From assembly GCA_938002015.1 (NCBI GenBank), contig CALLAU010000010.1, positions 1-58,372 of the forward strand: a stretch of DNA of 58,372 nucleotides, given 5' to 3'. Within the stretch, counting starts at the first letter, position 1. Each line of letters starts with the position of its first letter. Made by a program: the position numbers and the translations under genes. Positions 35,033-42,516 of the stretch are shown one piece after another. The notes under the pieces are model-generated. The model ran no database searches and was not told the DNA's origin. It saw only the letters and a program-made list of their open reading frames with translations. This DNA is from an uncultured Bdellovibrionales bacterium. Its GTDB lineage: Bacteria > Bdellovibrionota > Bdellovibrionia > Bdellovibrionales > UBA1609.

Positions 35033-35857
35033 TTACTTTACTTTCTTCATGTTTTTTATATATAAATATGGAGTTTTTACTTGCTCTAAAAAGCTTAAAA
35101 CTTTCTCATTCTCAATCCCCACCAACACTACACTTTTCTTAGCTGTATAAGTTTTAAAAAGCATATCCCACCATGGAACTGAAAAACTGTAGTTAGATTG
35201 TTGCTCATTTAAGACAACTGAATGGTGAATTCTGTGAAACTTTGGAGTGACCAGAACATAGCTTAAAACACTCTCTATCTTTAAAGGCAGTTTAATATTT
35301 GCATGATTAAAAGCAGCACAGGCAAAAAGAAAGGCTTCAAAAGCTAAAAATATCTTTAAAGGTATTCCAAAGATAATAAGAAGAACTGTTTTATAAATAA
35401 GCGAGTAAAAAATCTCACCAAAGTGAAACCTTAGAGCTGTTGAAACCGTTAGCGCTTTGTCTTGATGATGCACCTGATGAAAAGCCCATAAAAAAGAAAG
35501 CTTATGAGAAAGCCTATGCTGCCAATAAATTGCTAAATCCAAAATAACAAAAGATATCAAAGCCTTAATGCAAAAACTTATAGGAAGACTTGAAATAAAT
35601 CCTTTGCTTAAAACTGCGTGGTCAAGGTACTTAAATGTGAAACCAAACAAACCAAGCATTAATATTATAAATACTTTTGAGACTACAACATGACCAAAGT
35701 TAGTAAGAAGTCTTCTGGCATTTTCTTTTTCTTTTGATAAAAAAGGCGAGCAAAACTCTAAGCCTATGATTAAAATAAAAAATAAAACATCCCAGTTTTC
35801 AAAAATATCATAAAACATAACCTCTTTAACTTTACTATAGACTTTACGAAAGTCCAT
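35033..35857 (-). CDS. Fatty acid hydroxylase / sterol desaturase family membrane protein
   Basis: The 274-residue protein has several membrane segments and the His boxes of the di-iron fatty acid hydroxylase superfamily: HRLSH, HQVHH and HRIHH, with a further His in FNHANI. These enzymes use O2 to hydroxylate or desaturate lipids. The precise substrate is unknown. It is the first gene of the four-gene unit with ldcA, the beta-lactamase-fold gene and mpl; the gap to ldcA is 4 bases. The ATG at 35857 has no clear ribosome binding site; a second ATG at 35818 has AGAGG just upstream, but with short spacing. Confidence 0.88.
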   Translation of the reverse strand: MDFRKVYSKVKEVMFYDIFENWDVLFFILIIGLEFCSPFLSKEKENARRLLTNFGHVVVSKVFIILMLGLFGFTFKYLDHAVLSKGFISSLPISFCIKALISFVILDLAIYWQHRLSHKLSFLWAFHQVHHQDKALTVSTALRFHFGEIFYSLIYKTVLLIIFGIPLKIFLAFEAFLFACAAFNHANIKLPLKIESVLSYVLVTPKFHRIHHSVVLNEQQSNYSFSVPWWDMLFKTYTAKKSVVLVGIENEKVLSFLEQVKTPYLYIKNMKKVK

Positions 35858-35919
35858 CGATCAAGCAAGACTAGACCTGCCTCTTTAACCTTTTAAAGAT
35901 CTGTTTAAGTATAAAGACT

Positions 35920-36330
35920 ATGCTTCACTTTATAATTTATCTTATCCTAAACCTCACTCTCTTTCTTATCATTGACAGCATATGGCTGAGACTTTTTGCA
36001 GGAAGCTTCTTTAAAAAACACATGGTTAAAATCGCCCTTATAGAGAATAACTCCTTTAAACCAAGACTTATACCAGCTGCTTTTGTTTATGTTTTAATGG
36101 CACTTTCTCTTGAATATTTTATTTTTACCTCTGGTCTTGGAGTAAATATTCAAACAGTACTTTTAAATGCAGGACTGATTGGCTTAGTAACTTTTGGTAC
36201 ATATGATTTTACTAACAGAGCTATTCTAAAAGACTACCCTCTTATATTATCACTTGTTGACACCAGCTGGGGTGTGTTTATTTTTTCAACAACCGGCCTA
36301 TTAAGTTTTATAATAAGAGGAATGTTTTAG
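35920..36330 (+). CDS. DUF2177 family membrane protein
   Basis: The 136-residue protein has about four membrane segments and matches DUF2177: FLIIDSIWLRLFAGSFFKKH near the start and TFGTYDFTNRAILKDYPLIL, then DTSWGVFIFS, near the end. Its function is unknown. It starts 62 bases from the divergent fatty acid hydroxylase gene. The gene is convergent with the one at 36348; a small hairpin lies between. Confidence 0.88.
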   Translation: MLHFIIYLILNLTLFLIIDSIWLRLFAGSFFKKHMVKIALIENNSFKPRLIPAAFVYVLMALSLEYFIFTSGLGVNIQTVLLNAGLIGLVTFGTYDFTNRAILKDYPLILSLVDTSWGVFIFSTTGLLSFIIRGMF

Positions 36331-36331
36331 G

Positions 36332-36346
36332 AGCTTAAAATAAGCT
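36332..36346. terminator. Small bidirectional hairpin between convergent genes
   Basis: AGCTTA (36332-36337) pairs with TAAGCT (36341-36346) across a 3-base loop, followed on the plus strand by GTTAATTTT. It sits in the 17-base gap between two stops. The stem is short and the T-run broken. Confidence 0.3.
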
Positions 36347-36347
36347 G

Positions 36348-36932
36348 TTAATTTTGCAGCGCTCTTAGCATTTCATTATAAGGGTTTAAAATACTTAAGT
36401 ACTTTTTTAAATCAAGACCACCGATATAAATTTGATAAGGAAGCTCTTTATCTTCATGAGTGAGTGATATAAAAAGCACTCTTCCTTCACTTTCCCATGC
36501 ACAAAAACCACCTTCAAAATCAAATGAAAAAGGAATTTTATCTGTATAATCAGCAAAAACATCATATTTCTTATCATCTTCAAAAATTACAGTCTTTATA
36601 GGCTCTGGCTGTAGACTCTTATCAGGTTCTAGACCAATGAGTTCAGAGATTTCTTTCTTATAATCTTCAAAAAGAAAATTCGCTTGTTTCTCCTGTTCTT
36701 CATAAGATAAGTGACCAGCATCATCTAAACCAAAAAAAGTGTCAGAAAAAGCTAAGGCCACAAGAGGATAATCAAACTCCTCAACACCAGGCTCAGTACC
36801 TTTTCGTTCTTCATGTCCATATTCTAAAAAAACATCCCAAAATGTTGCTTCAGGATTTTCCTTTTTAATAAACTCTTCATATAAAAATTTAGGACTGTTA
36901 TTTTCAACCCAGAAAGATTTATCTTTTTTCAT
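36348..36932 (-). CDS. Cytoplasmic acidic protein of unknown function
   Basis: The 194-residue protein has no signal peptide or membrane segment and is rich in Glu, Asp and aromatic residues. Segments such as FSFDFEGGFCAWESEGRVLF and LVALAFSDTFFGLDDAGHLS resemble small immunity-like or SMI1-type folds only loosely. No family was recognised. The ATG has GGAG upstream. It lies 15 bases after the CPBP protease gene's stop and is probably cotranscribed with it. Confidence 0.6.
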   Translation of the reverse strand: MKKDKSFWVENNSPKFLYEEFIKKENPEATFWDVFLEYGHEERKGTEPGVEEFDYPLVALAFSDTFFGLDDAGHLSYEEQEKQANFLFEDYKKEISELIGLEPDKSLQPEPIKTVIFEDDKKYDVFADYTDKIPFSFDFEGGFCAWESEGRVLFISLTHEDKELPYQIYIGGLDLKKYLSILNPYNEMLRALQN

Positions 36933-36947
36933 TACTTTAAAACTCCA

Positions 36948-37775
36948 TTATTTAAAAAAAGCCTCTTTAAAGTTTTTTCGATAAAGCACTAAAATAAAGA
37001 CTACATAAGTTAGAGCCAAGAAAACACCAAACTCTCCACCAAAGTATTGATTTAAAGGGCCTGCAATTAAAAATCCAGGATAAATTGCCTGTATCCAAGT
37101 ATTATGTGCGGAATGAGTAAGGCCAGCTAGCCATACAGAACCAGTTCTTTCTCTTTGCTTCCCCATAAAAACACTAAGGGTCACAACCATGATAGAAAAT
37201 AAAAATGCACTTAAAATTTTATTTTCAGATGTAGAATAACCTGCAAGAAATATAAGGGGAAAGTGCCATAAAGCCCATATTGCGCCTATTTTAATATAAG
37301 GGTATGAAACACCCTCTTCAATAAACTTTGTATGCAAGAAACCTCTCCAGCCAATCTCCTCTCCTATTCCATATAAAAACCCTGATAAAACACCAAAAGT
37401 TGGAGCTACTAAAAGCATGATTATTAAAAATTTTGGATATGATTTTACTTGCTCAAAAACAGGTCCATTAATACCAAATGTATTTATTTTAAATAAAAGA
37501 AGAAGAAAGAAAACTAGTGTTGCAGCTAAAAAAGGAAAAGCATACGAAATACCAAGCTCTTTAAGTGATGGCTTTTTAAACCCAATAGGTTTAAAGCTTC
37601 GATCAAAAACCCACGAACAAAGTAAACCACTTAAACCAGGAGTCCACATAAGTAAGAACACAAGACCTGCATTTTTAGTAAAATCCCCATCAATTACAAA
37701 TTTTAGCTGAATTAAGCCTGAAAAAAAGAAAGTAAGAAATAAAAATACTAATATCTGCTTTTTATTACTCATCAT
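36948..37775 (-). CDS. CPBP-family intramembrane metalloprotease
   Basis: The 275-residue protein has about seven or eight membrane segments. The CPBP (CAAX-protease/Abi) motif 1 is EEIGWRGFLHTKF (EExxxR), and motif 2 is IGAIWALWHFPLIFLAGY with the His. Members cut or process membrane proteins or prenylated substrates; some give immunity to bacteriocins. The start is ATG 37775, six bases after AAGAGG; a GTG two codons earlier lies over that site. The substrate is unknown. Confidence 0.85.
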   Translation of the reverse strand: MMSNKKQILVFLFLTFFFSGLIQLKFVIDGDFTKNAGLVFLLMWTPGLSGLLCSWVFDRSFKPIGFKKPSLKELGISYAFPFLAATLVFFLLLLFKINTFGINGPVFEQVKSYPKFLIIMLLVAPTFGVLSGFLYGIGEEIGWRGFLHTKFIEEGVSYPYIKIGAIWALWHFPLIFLAGYSTSENKILSAFLFSIMVVTLSVFMGKQRERTGSVWLAGLTHSAHNTWIQAIYPGFLIAGPLNQYFGGEFGVFLALTYVVFILVLYRKNFKEAFFK

Positions 37776-37812
37776 TAACACCTCTTACTTACTCACACAC
37801 TTAATTCGTTTT

Positions 37813-38265
37813 TTAATATATTTTAATCATTTTAAAATGAGGGCCTGAACCTGGGACATCAAAAACATTGCCCACAACTTTAAAACCTCTTTTTTCATAA
37901 AAAGGCAGCACTGCTTCTCTTGCGTTACACCAAGTGTAACCAATCCCGTTTTCTTTAGTTAATTCTATCATCTTATCTAAGATGTTGTTGCCAAAACCTT
38001 GCCCCTGAGCACTTAGTGCTACCGCCATACCTCTGATACGATTTTTATCTGTACAAATTCTACCATCATCATCTTCTGGAAGAAGACTACCACAGGCTAA
38101 GACTTCTTTTGACTGCTTATCTTCAACAATTAAATGTATTGCACTCTTAAGTTTATCAGTCTCATATAAAACACGAGATTCTGGTCCACCAGGGTGAAGA
38201 ATCCTATGCCGCAATTCCAAAATTGAACTATTAAACTCAATTTCACTTAAAATCACTTCAGGCAC
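37813..38265 (-). CDS. GNAT family N-acetyltransferase
   Basis: The 150-residue protein has the GNAT fold. The acetyl-CoA loop is GMAVALSAQGQGFGNNILDK (Q/RxxGxG/A type), and the C-terminal YTWCNAREAVLPFYEKRGFK is typical. The substrate is unknown. The start is GTG directly after the TAA stop of the upstream coiled-coil gene (TAAGTG), so it is probably translationally coupled. Its relation to an exported protein gene is unclear. Confidence 0.88.
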   Translation of the reverse strand: MPEVILSEIEFNSSILELRHRILHPGGPESRVLYETDKLKSAIHLIVEDKQSKEVLACGSLLPEDDDGRICTDKNRIRGMAVALSAQGQGFGNNILDKMIELTKENGIGYTWCNAREAVLPFYEKRGFKVVGNVFDVPGSGPHFKMIKIY

Positions 38266-40110
38266 TTACTTACTTCCTGTTATATCAAAGCCGACTTTAA
38301 CTTTTTCAACTAAATCATGTGTCGTATCTTTTACAGCATCCGTACCATACTTTATTGCCGATGCTGCATTTTCTAGAGTTAACAAACTGATGAAGTCCTC
38401 TAAGCTTATAATTTCAGTTGAGAACCAGTAAAGAGATTGAGCATCTAAAACATCCATCCCACCAGTCCATATCAGTAACTGCCTAAGAACAATTATATTA
38501 ACAGCCGCATAAGCTGTTAATCTTCCTCCAGAACCTGGAGAAAACTCAACGCTTAAAGATCCTAGCGTCTTTGCTCTTTCTTTGGCTTTAACCATTAAAT
38601 CAAAATAATGCCTATATTCAACAATTTCAGGGTATCTACCAACAACACTCGCTTCATTTATGTCTAGCCCTAGAAAACTATTAAATTTAATATCTATTTC
38701 CTTTAAAACAACAGATATCTCTCCTTCTAGTTCTTCAATTTTTTTAATATGAGCTGCTTCCTGACTTCTTAAGGTAGCAAAGTTACTTTCCTCTACTGTT
38801 TCAAGTTGGCTTTTAACAAGATCAAGCTTAAGTTTTCTTCTCTCAATTCTAGACCTTAAAGAATCAAGTTTATCCACCAAAGATGTCGCTCTAAAGGGTT
38901 TTAAAACCAGTGTATAGATCATCCTTTGCCAAAGAGCTTCATACTCACTAGCTCTAGCAAAACTTGTTAAGAAATCAAAATCATAACTTCTTAAAACACC
39001 AGACTCCTTATAATTTGTCATCACGGTTAAGAACCTATCAAATTCTCTTGAGTCTCTAACAAGTCTAATGCTTTCAAGCTCTGCAAAATGCGAAGTAAGT
39101 GCTTCTTGGTTTTGAAGGTCTCTGACAAAAAAATCAAAAAACTTTGCAATATAAGACCCAGATTTTCCAAAACTTAACCTTATTCTTTGAGCCAAAAGAT
39201 TTACTGTATTAAATAAACCCACTCGTCTTAACTTAACAAACTTTAACTTTCTTAATTCTAAATTCTCATTTTCTAATTTAAGCTTAAGAACACCACCACT
39301 TAAAAACCTTGGAGTTCCATCTCCAAAATCAGCGGCCATATACTCAGCTCTCATAAAATCAATACTAGGTCTGCTGTTTTCCTCTAAACCAAGTAAACTC
39401 ACATCACCTAACTCAAGACTGTTAGCTAAACCTACTTTAGAAAAAATATATTCAGCACTTTCTTTTTCTAGGTCTGATCCATTCTCAATCTGCCATTCAA
39501 ATGTAGCTCTAAAAGCTCTATAAAGAGTATAATTAGTATGATATATCTTTATCTTAGTTTTTATACTCCTTTGAATTTCAGAAATTTTATTATCCATATT
39601 TGTTCTAGCAATAAAATTACTAAACCCATTTAAAGATTTTCTTAAAGTTAAAAGCTGTACTCTTTGCCTTTGAAGAAGGCCTAATTCAACTGAAATCTGC
39701 TCTGTTTTTAACATCACATCTTCAACTATATCAAAAACTCTAGCTGAATCTCCACCTCTTAAAGCATTTCTAAGTCTAATGACTTTCATTGCACGCCTTG
39801 CATCTAAAACTTTTGAGTAGCCACCTTTAGCAGCTCTGAGCTTTCTATTCTCTTTTATAAGCCTATCAAGCTCATGAGTCCTTCTAGATCTTTCCTCAAG
39901 AAGACTAGACTCATCTTTAAGTTTTTTAAGATAACTTTGAGCAAACTCAAGATCTCCTTTAATCACTTCATCTAAAAGACCTGCCCTAGTCATAACTGAA
40001 CTTATATGTTCGCCCTCAGCAGAAGATAAGAGAAGTTGACACTGGCTATTGGCTAGCGCCAGGCTTGAAAAAAATAACGAAGAGAAAAGAACTACTAAAA
40101 CCTTATTCAT
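38266..40110 (-). CDS. Exported coiled-coil protein with mature N-terminal Cys motif
   Basis: The start was placed at ATG 40110, with GGAGA upstream, which gives a clean signal peptide ending at LALA. An in-frame start 21 codons earlier would add an unlikely extension. The mature protein (about 595 residues) begins NSQCQLLLSSAEG and is mostly helical, with long charged coiled-coil parts (about residues 60-190 and 430-490). It contains few Cys besides the one near the N-terminus. No enzyme motif was seen. Shares the Cys-x-x-x-Leu-Ser motif with four other exported proteins in the window. A surface or periplasmic structural role is inferred. Confidence 0.75.
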   Translation of the reverse strand: MNKVLVVLFSSLFFSSLALANSQCQLLLSSAEGEHISSVMTRAGLLDEVIKGDLEFAQSYLKKLKDESSLLEERSRRTHELDRLIKENRKLRAAKGGYSKVLDARRAMKVIRLRNALRGGDSARVFDIVEDVMLKTEQISVELGLLQRQRVQLLTLRKSLNGFSNFIARTNMDNKISEIQRSIKTKIKIYHTNYTLYRAFRATFEWQIENGSDLEKESAEYIFSKVGLANSLELGDVSLLGLEENSRPSIDFMRAEYMAADFGDGTPRFLSGGVLKLKLENENLELRKLKFVKLRRVGLFNTVNLLAQRIRLSFGKSGSYIAKFFDFFVRDLQNQEALTSHFAELESIRLVRDSREFDRFLTVMTNYKESGVLRSYDFDFLTSFARASEYEALWQRMIYTLVLKPFRATSLVDKLDSLRSRIERRKLKLDLVKSQLETVEESNFATLRSQEAAHIKKIEELEGEISVVLKEIDIKFNSFLGLDINEASVVGRYPEIVEYRHYFDLMVKAKERAKTLGSLSVEFSPGSGGRLTAYAAVNIIVLRQLLIWTGGMDVLDAQSLYWFSTEIISLEDFISLLTLENAASAIKYGTDAVKDTTHDLVEKVKVGFDITGSK

Positions 40111-40523
40111 AACTAAAAAATCTCCATTTAAATGTATAAATCTGATCAAATAGAAGGCTGTTAAGAACATCAAGGAAAAGTCAAAAAAGTACTCTTATTT
40201 GCAAGTTATAAGGACTTATTTTGTGCCTTTTTCAATATAAATAAGAAGCACTTAACCCATAATTATGTTGGAACTTATATTCTTATAAACCTGACTGTAT
40301 TCTTCTTAAAAAAGACTAGGGAAAGATTGAGCTTTTTAAGGTTTTGCGGTGACAATTTTTGCACTCAGTTAGACAGTTCTAATTTGTTCTTCTATTGATA
40401 TATTCATCCTCAGCATTGTTTAAATGAGCACATATTTTGCTTAGTATTATTTATTATTGATTTGTGCCGTTACAGCACTGCTTAGCTATTTGATTTAATC
40501 AATCGTAATAAGAGGTAGAGTAC
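40111..40523. other. Intergenic region between divergent exported-protein genes
   Basis: This 413-base AT-rich stretch separates two divergent genes that both carry the Cys-x-x-x-Leu-Ser motif. It must hold both promoters. I see no open frame with a ribosome binding site, no RNA gene and no strong hairpin. The word TTTGTGCC occurs twice (near 40219 and 40462), as does a related form upstream of the catalase-like gene (near 2555); this may be a chance match. Confidence 0.4.
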
Positions 40524-41069
40524 ATGATTCGTTTTATTTTTTCTTTTCTGTTTTTTCTGGTTTCAATAGATTGCCTAGCAACTCAAACTTGTAATGATCT
40601 ACTTAGTGACATCACCAACCAGCAAAATCAACAATCTGACACTTGGTGGAGTCGCCTATATTTTTCATATTCAAGGGAGATCCCTGTTTATCTTAAGCCC
40701 GCATTTCGAAGAGACGTTAAAATTTCAAATATAAGACATAGTCCAAATGGCGGTTTTCTGATGAGAACCCGCTTATCAAAGTCATTTGATTCAGACTATG
40801 AGTTTACATTTTCAGGTATAATTCACAAAGCGGAGAAGGGACAAGTTGGAGATATAGTAGTTCTAAGGGATTTTGATAAAGGGGACCTTGTTGGGCTATT
40901 TGTAATATCTAAACTTGGTTTTGAGAGTTACGCCGGGGACTTACTTTATGATGTCGCCTGGAACCTCACTTTTGTAGGAAAAGACCTTGAGAACCTTCTC
41001 AATTCTGAGAATACAAACATATCAAGACGAGCTGAAAATATTTATAAACGAATATTCCCTTCCAGGTAA
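40524..41069 (+). CDS. Exported protein of unknown function with mature N-terminal Cys motif
   Basis: The 181-residue protein has a signal peptide ending near DCLA and a mature start TQTCNDLLSDITNQ. The rest looks beta-rich (RRDVKISNIRHSPNGGFLMR, YEFTFSGIIHKAEKG), with a helical C-terminus. No known family was recognised. AGAGG precedes the ATG. The protein is similar in layout to the one at 56020-56691: a short signal peptide, the Cys motif, and about 160 to 190 residues. A periplasmic or outer-envelope location is inferred. Confidence 0.65.
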   Translation: MIRFIFSFLFFLVSIDCLATQTCNDLLSDITNQQNQQSDTWWSRLYFSYSREIPVYLKPAFRRDVKISNIRHSPNGGFLMRTRLSKSFDSDYEFTFSGIIHKAEKGQVGDIVVLRDFDKGDLVGLFVISKLGFESYAGDLLYDVAWNLTFVGKDLENLLNSENTNISRRAENIYKRIFPSR

Positions 41070-41130
41070 ATATATTCAAAAGGCCACATATAAACAGAGC
41101 TAGAAAACTTTGAGACAAGAGTAAATAAAC

Positions 41131-42516
41131 TTAAGATTCAAAAGTATCTGTAGGGTAATCCCCTGTAAAACATGCTGAGCAGAAATTAAATTCAGGTTCA
41201 TCCCCTACTACAGCGTGCTTTAAACCATCGTGTGAAAGATAAGCTAAAGAATCAGCTCCAATAAAATCTTTTATCTGCTCCACTGTTTGGTGACTTGCTA
41301 TAAGTTGCTCTTTTTTAGGCGTATCAACCCCGTAGTAACATGGCCCGGTAGTTGGAGGGCTTGCTACTCTAAAATGAACTTCCTTTGCTCCAGCTTGTCT
41401 TAAGAGTGAAATAATTTTTTTACTTGTTGTACCTCTAACAATAGAATCATCTATTACAATAACTCTCTTATCTTTTAAAATTGCTTTTTGAGGGTTTAGC
41501 TTAATCTTTACACCAAAGCTTCTAATAGATTGAGATGGCTGAATGAAAGTTCTTCCAACATAATGATTTCTTACAATACCTAATTCAAAAGGAATCTTAC
41601 TTTCTTCACTATAACCTATAGCTGAAGGTATACCACTATCAGGAACTGGGATAACAACATCAGCTTCAACAACGTTTTCTTTTGCTAAAACTTTTCCCAT
41701 ACTTTTTCTAGTTGTATACACATTCTTACCAAAAACTTCAGAATCAGGTCTTGCAAAATAAACATGCTCAAAAACACATTGAGATAACTTTCCCGGCTTT
41801 TCAGCGTATCTCTCAGATTCAATACCTTCATCAGATATTTTAATAATCTCTCCAGGCTCAACTTCTCTAATAAATTCAGCTCCTATTAAATCAAAAGCAC
41901 AAGTCTCAGAAGCTACTACATAGCTTTCTCCTTCTTCATGCTTTCTCTTACCTAAAACTAATGGCCTAAAGCCTTTTGGATCTCTTATAATGTACATGTC
42001 TTTATGGCTCATAAAAACCATTGAAAACGCGCCCTCTAGCTGAAGAGCTGCATCTTTTAAACAAGCTCCTAAATCATTTCTTTTATCTTGAGCTAAAAAA
42101 TGAAGAAGGCACTCTGTATCAGTAGTTCCTTGAAAGATGGCTCCTGCTTTTTTTAGTTTTTCTCTTAAAACATCTCCATTAACAATATTTCCATTATGAG
42201 CCATTGCTATAGGTCCATTTAGAAGTTCGGCAGTAAGTGGTTGAGCGTTTTCAACTAAGTTTCTACCTGTTGTTGAATACCTTACATGCCCTATTGCTGA
42301 CTTGCCCTTAAGTCTTTGAAGGTTTCTTTCTTTAAAGATGTCTCCAACTAAACCCATACCTTTATCAATAATATGATGTCCCTCATTTAAAGATACTATC
42401 CCAGCTGATTCTTGGCCTCTGTGCTGTTGAGCATAAAGACCTAAGAAAGTCATACGACTTGCTTCAGGATCACCCCAAATTCCAAAAACAGCACACTCTT
42501 CATTCCAAGCCTTCAA
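41131..42516 (-). CDS. purF: Amidophosphoribosyltransferase (Fe-S type)
   Basis: PurF catalyses the first step of purine synthesis, transfer of ammonia from glutamine to PRPP. The start was set at TTG 42516, six bases after GGGGAG; this gives a 7-residue propeptide (MKAWNEE) before the catalytic Cys of CAVFGIWGD. The PRPP loop is VIVIDDSIVRGTTSKK. Four Cys in QCVFEH, GPCYYG and FCSACFTGDYP match the 4Fe-4S ligand pattern of the B. subtilis-type enzyme. It is the last gene of the purine operon and starts inside the end of purL. Confidence 0.95.
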   Translation of the reverse strand: MKAWNEECAVFGIWGDPEASRMTFLGLYAQQHRGQESAGIVSLNEGHHIIDKGMGLVGDIFKERNLQRLKGKSAIGHVRYSTTGRNLVENAQPLTAELLNGPIAMAHNGNIVNGDVLREKLKKAGAIFQGTTDTECLLHFLAQDKRNDLGACLKDAALQLEGAFSMVFMSHKDMYIIRDPKGFRPLVLGKRKHEEGESYVVASETCAFDLIGAEFIREVEPGEIIKISDEGIESERYAEKPGKLSQCVFEHVYFARPDSEVFGKNVYTTRKSMGKVLAKENVVEADVVIPVPDSGIPSAIGYSEESKIPFELGIVRNHYVGRTFIQPSQSIRSFGVKIKLNPQKAILKDKRVIVIDDSIVRGTTSKKIISLLRQAGAKEVHFRVASPPTTGPCYYGVDTPKKEQLIASHQTVEQIKDFIGADSLAYLSHDGLKHAVVGDEPEFNFCSACFTGDYPTDTFES

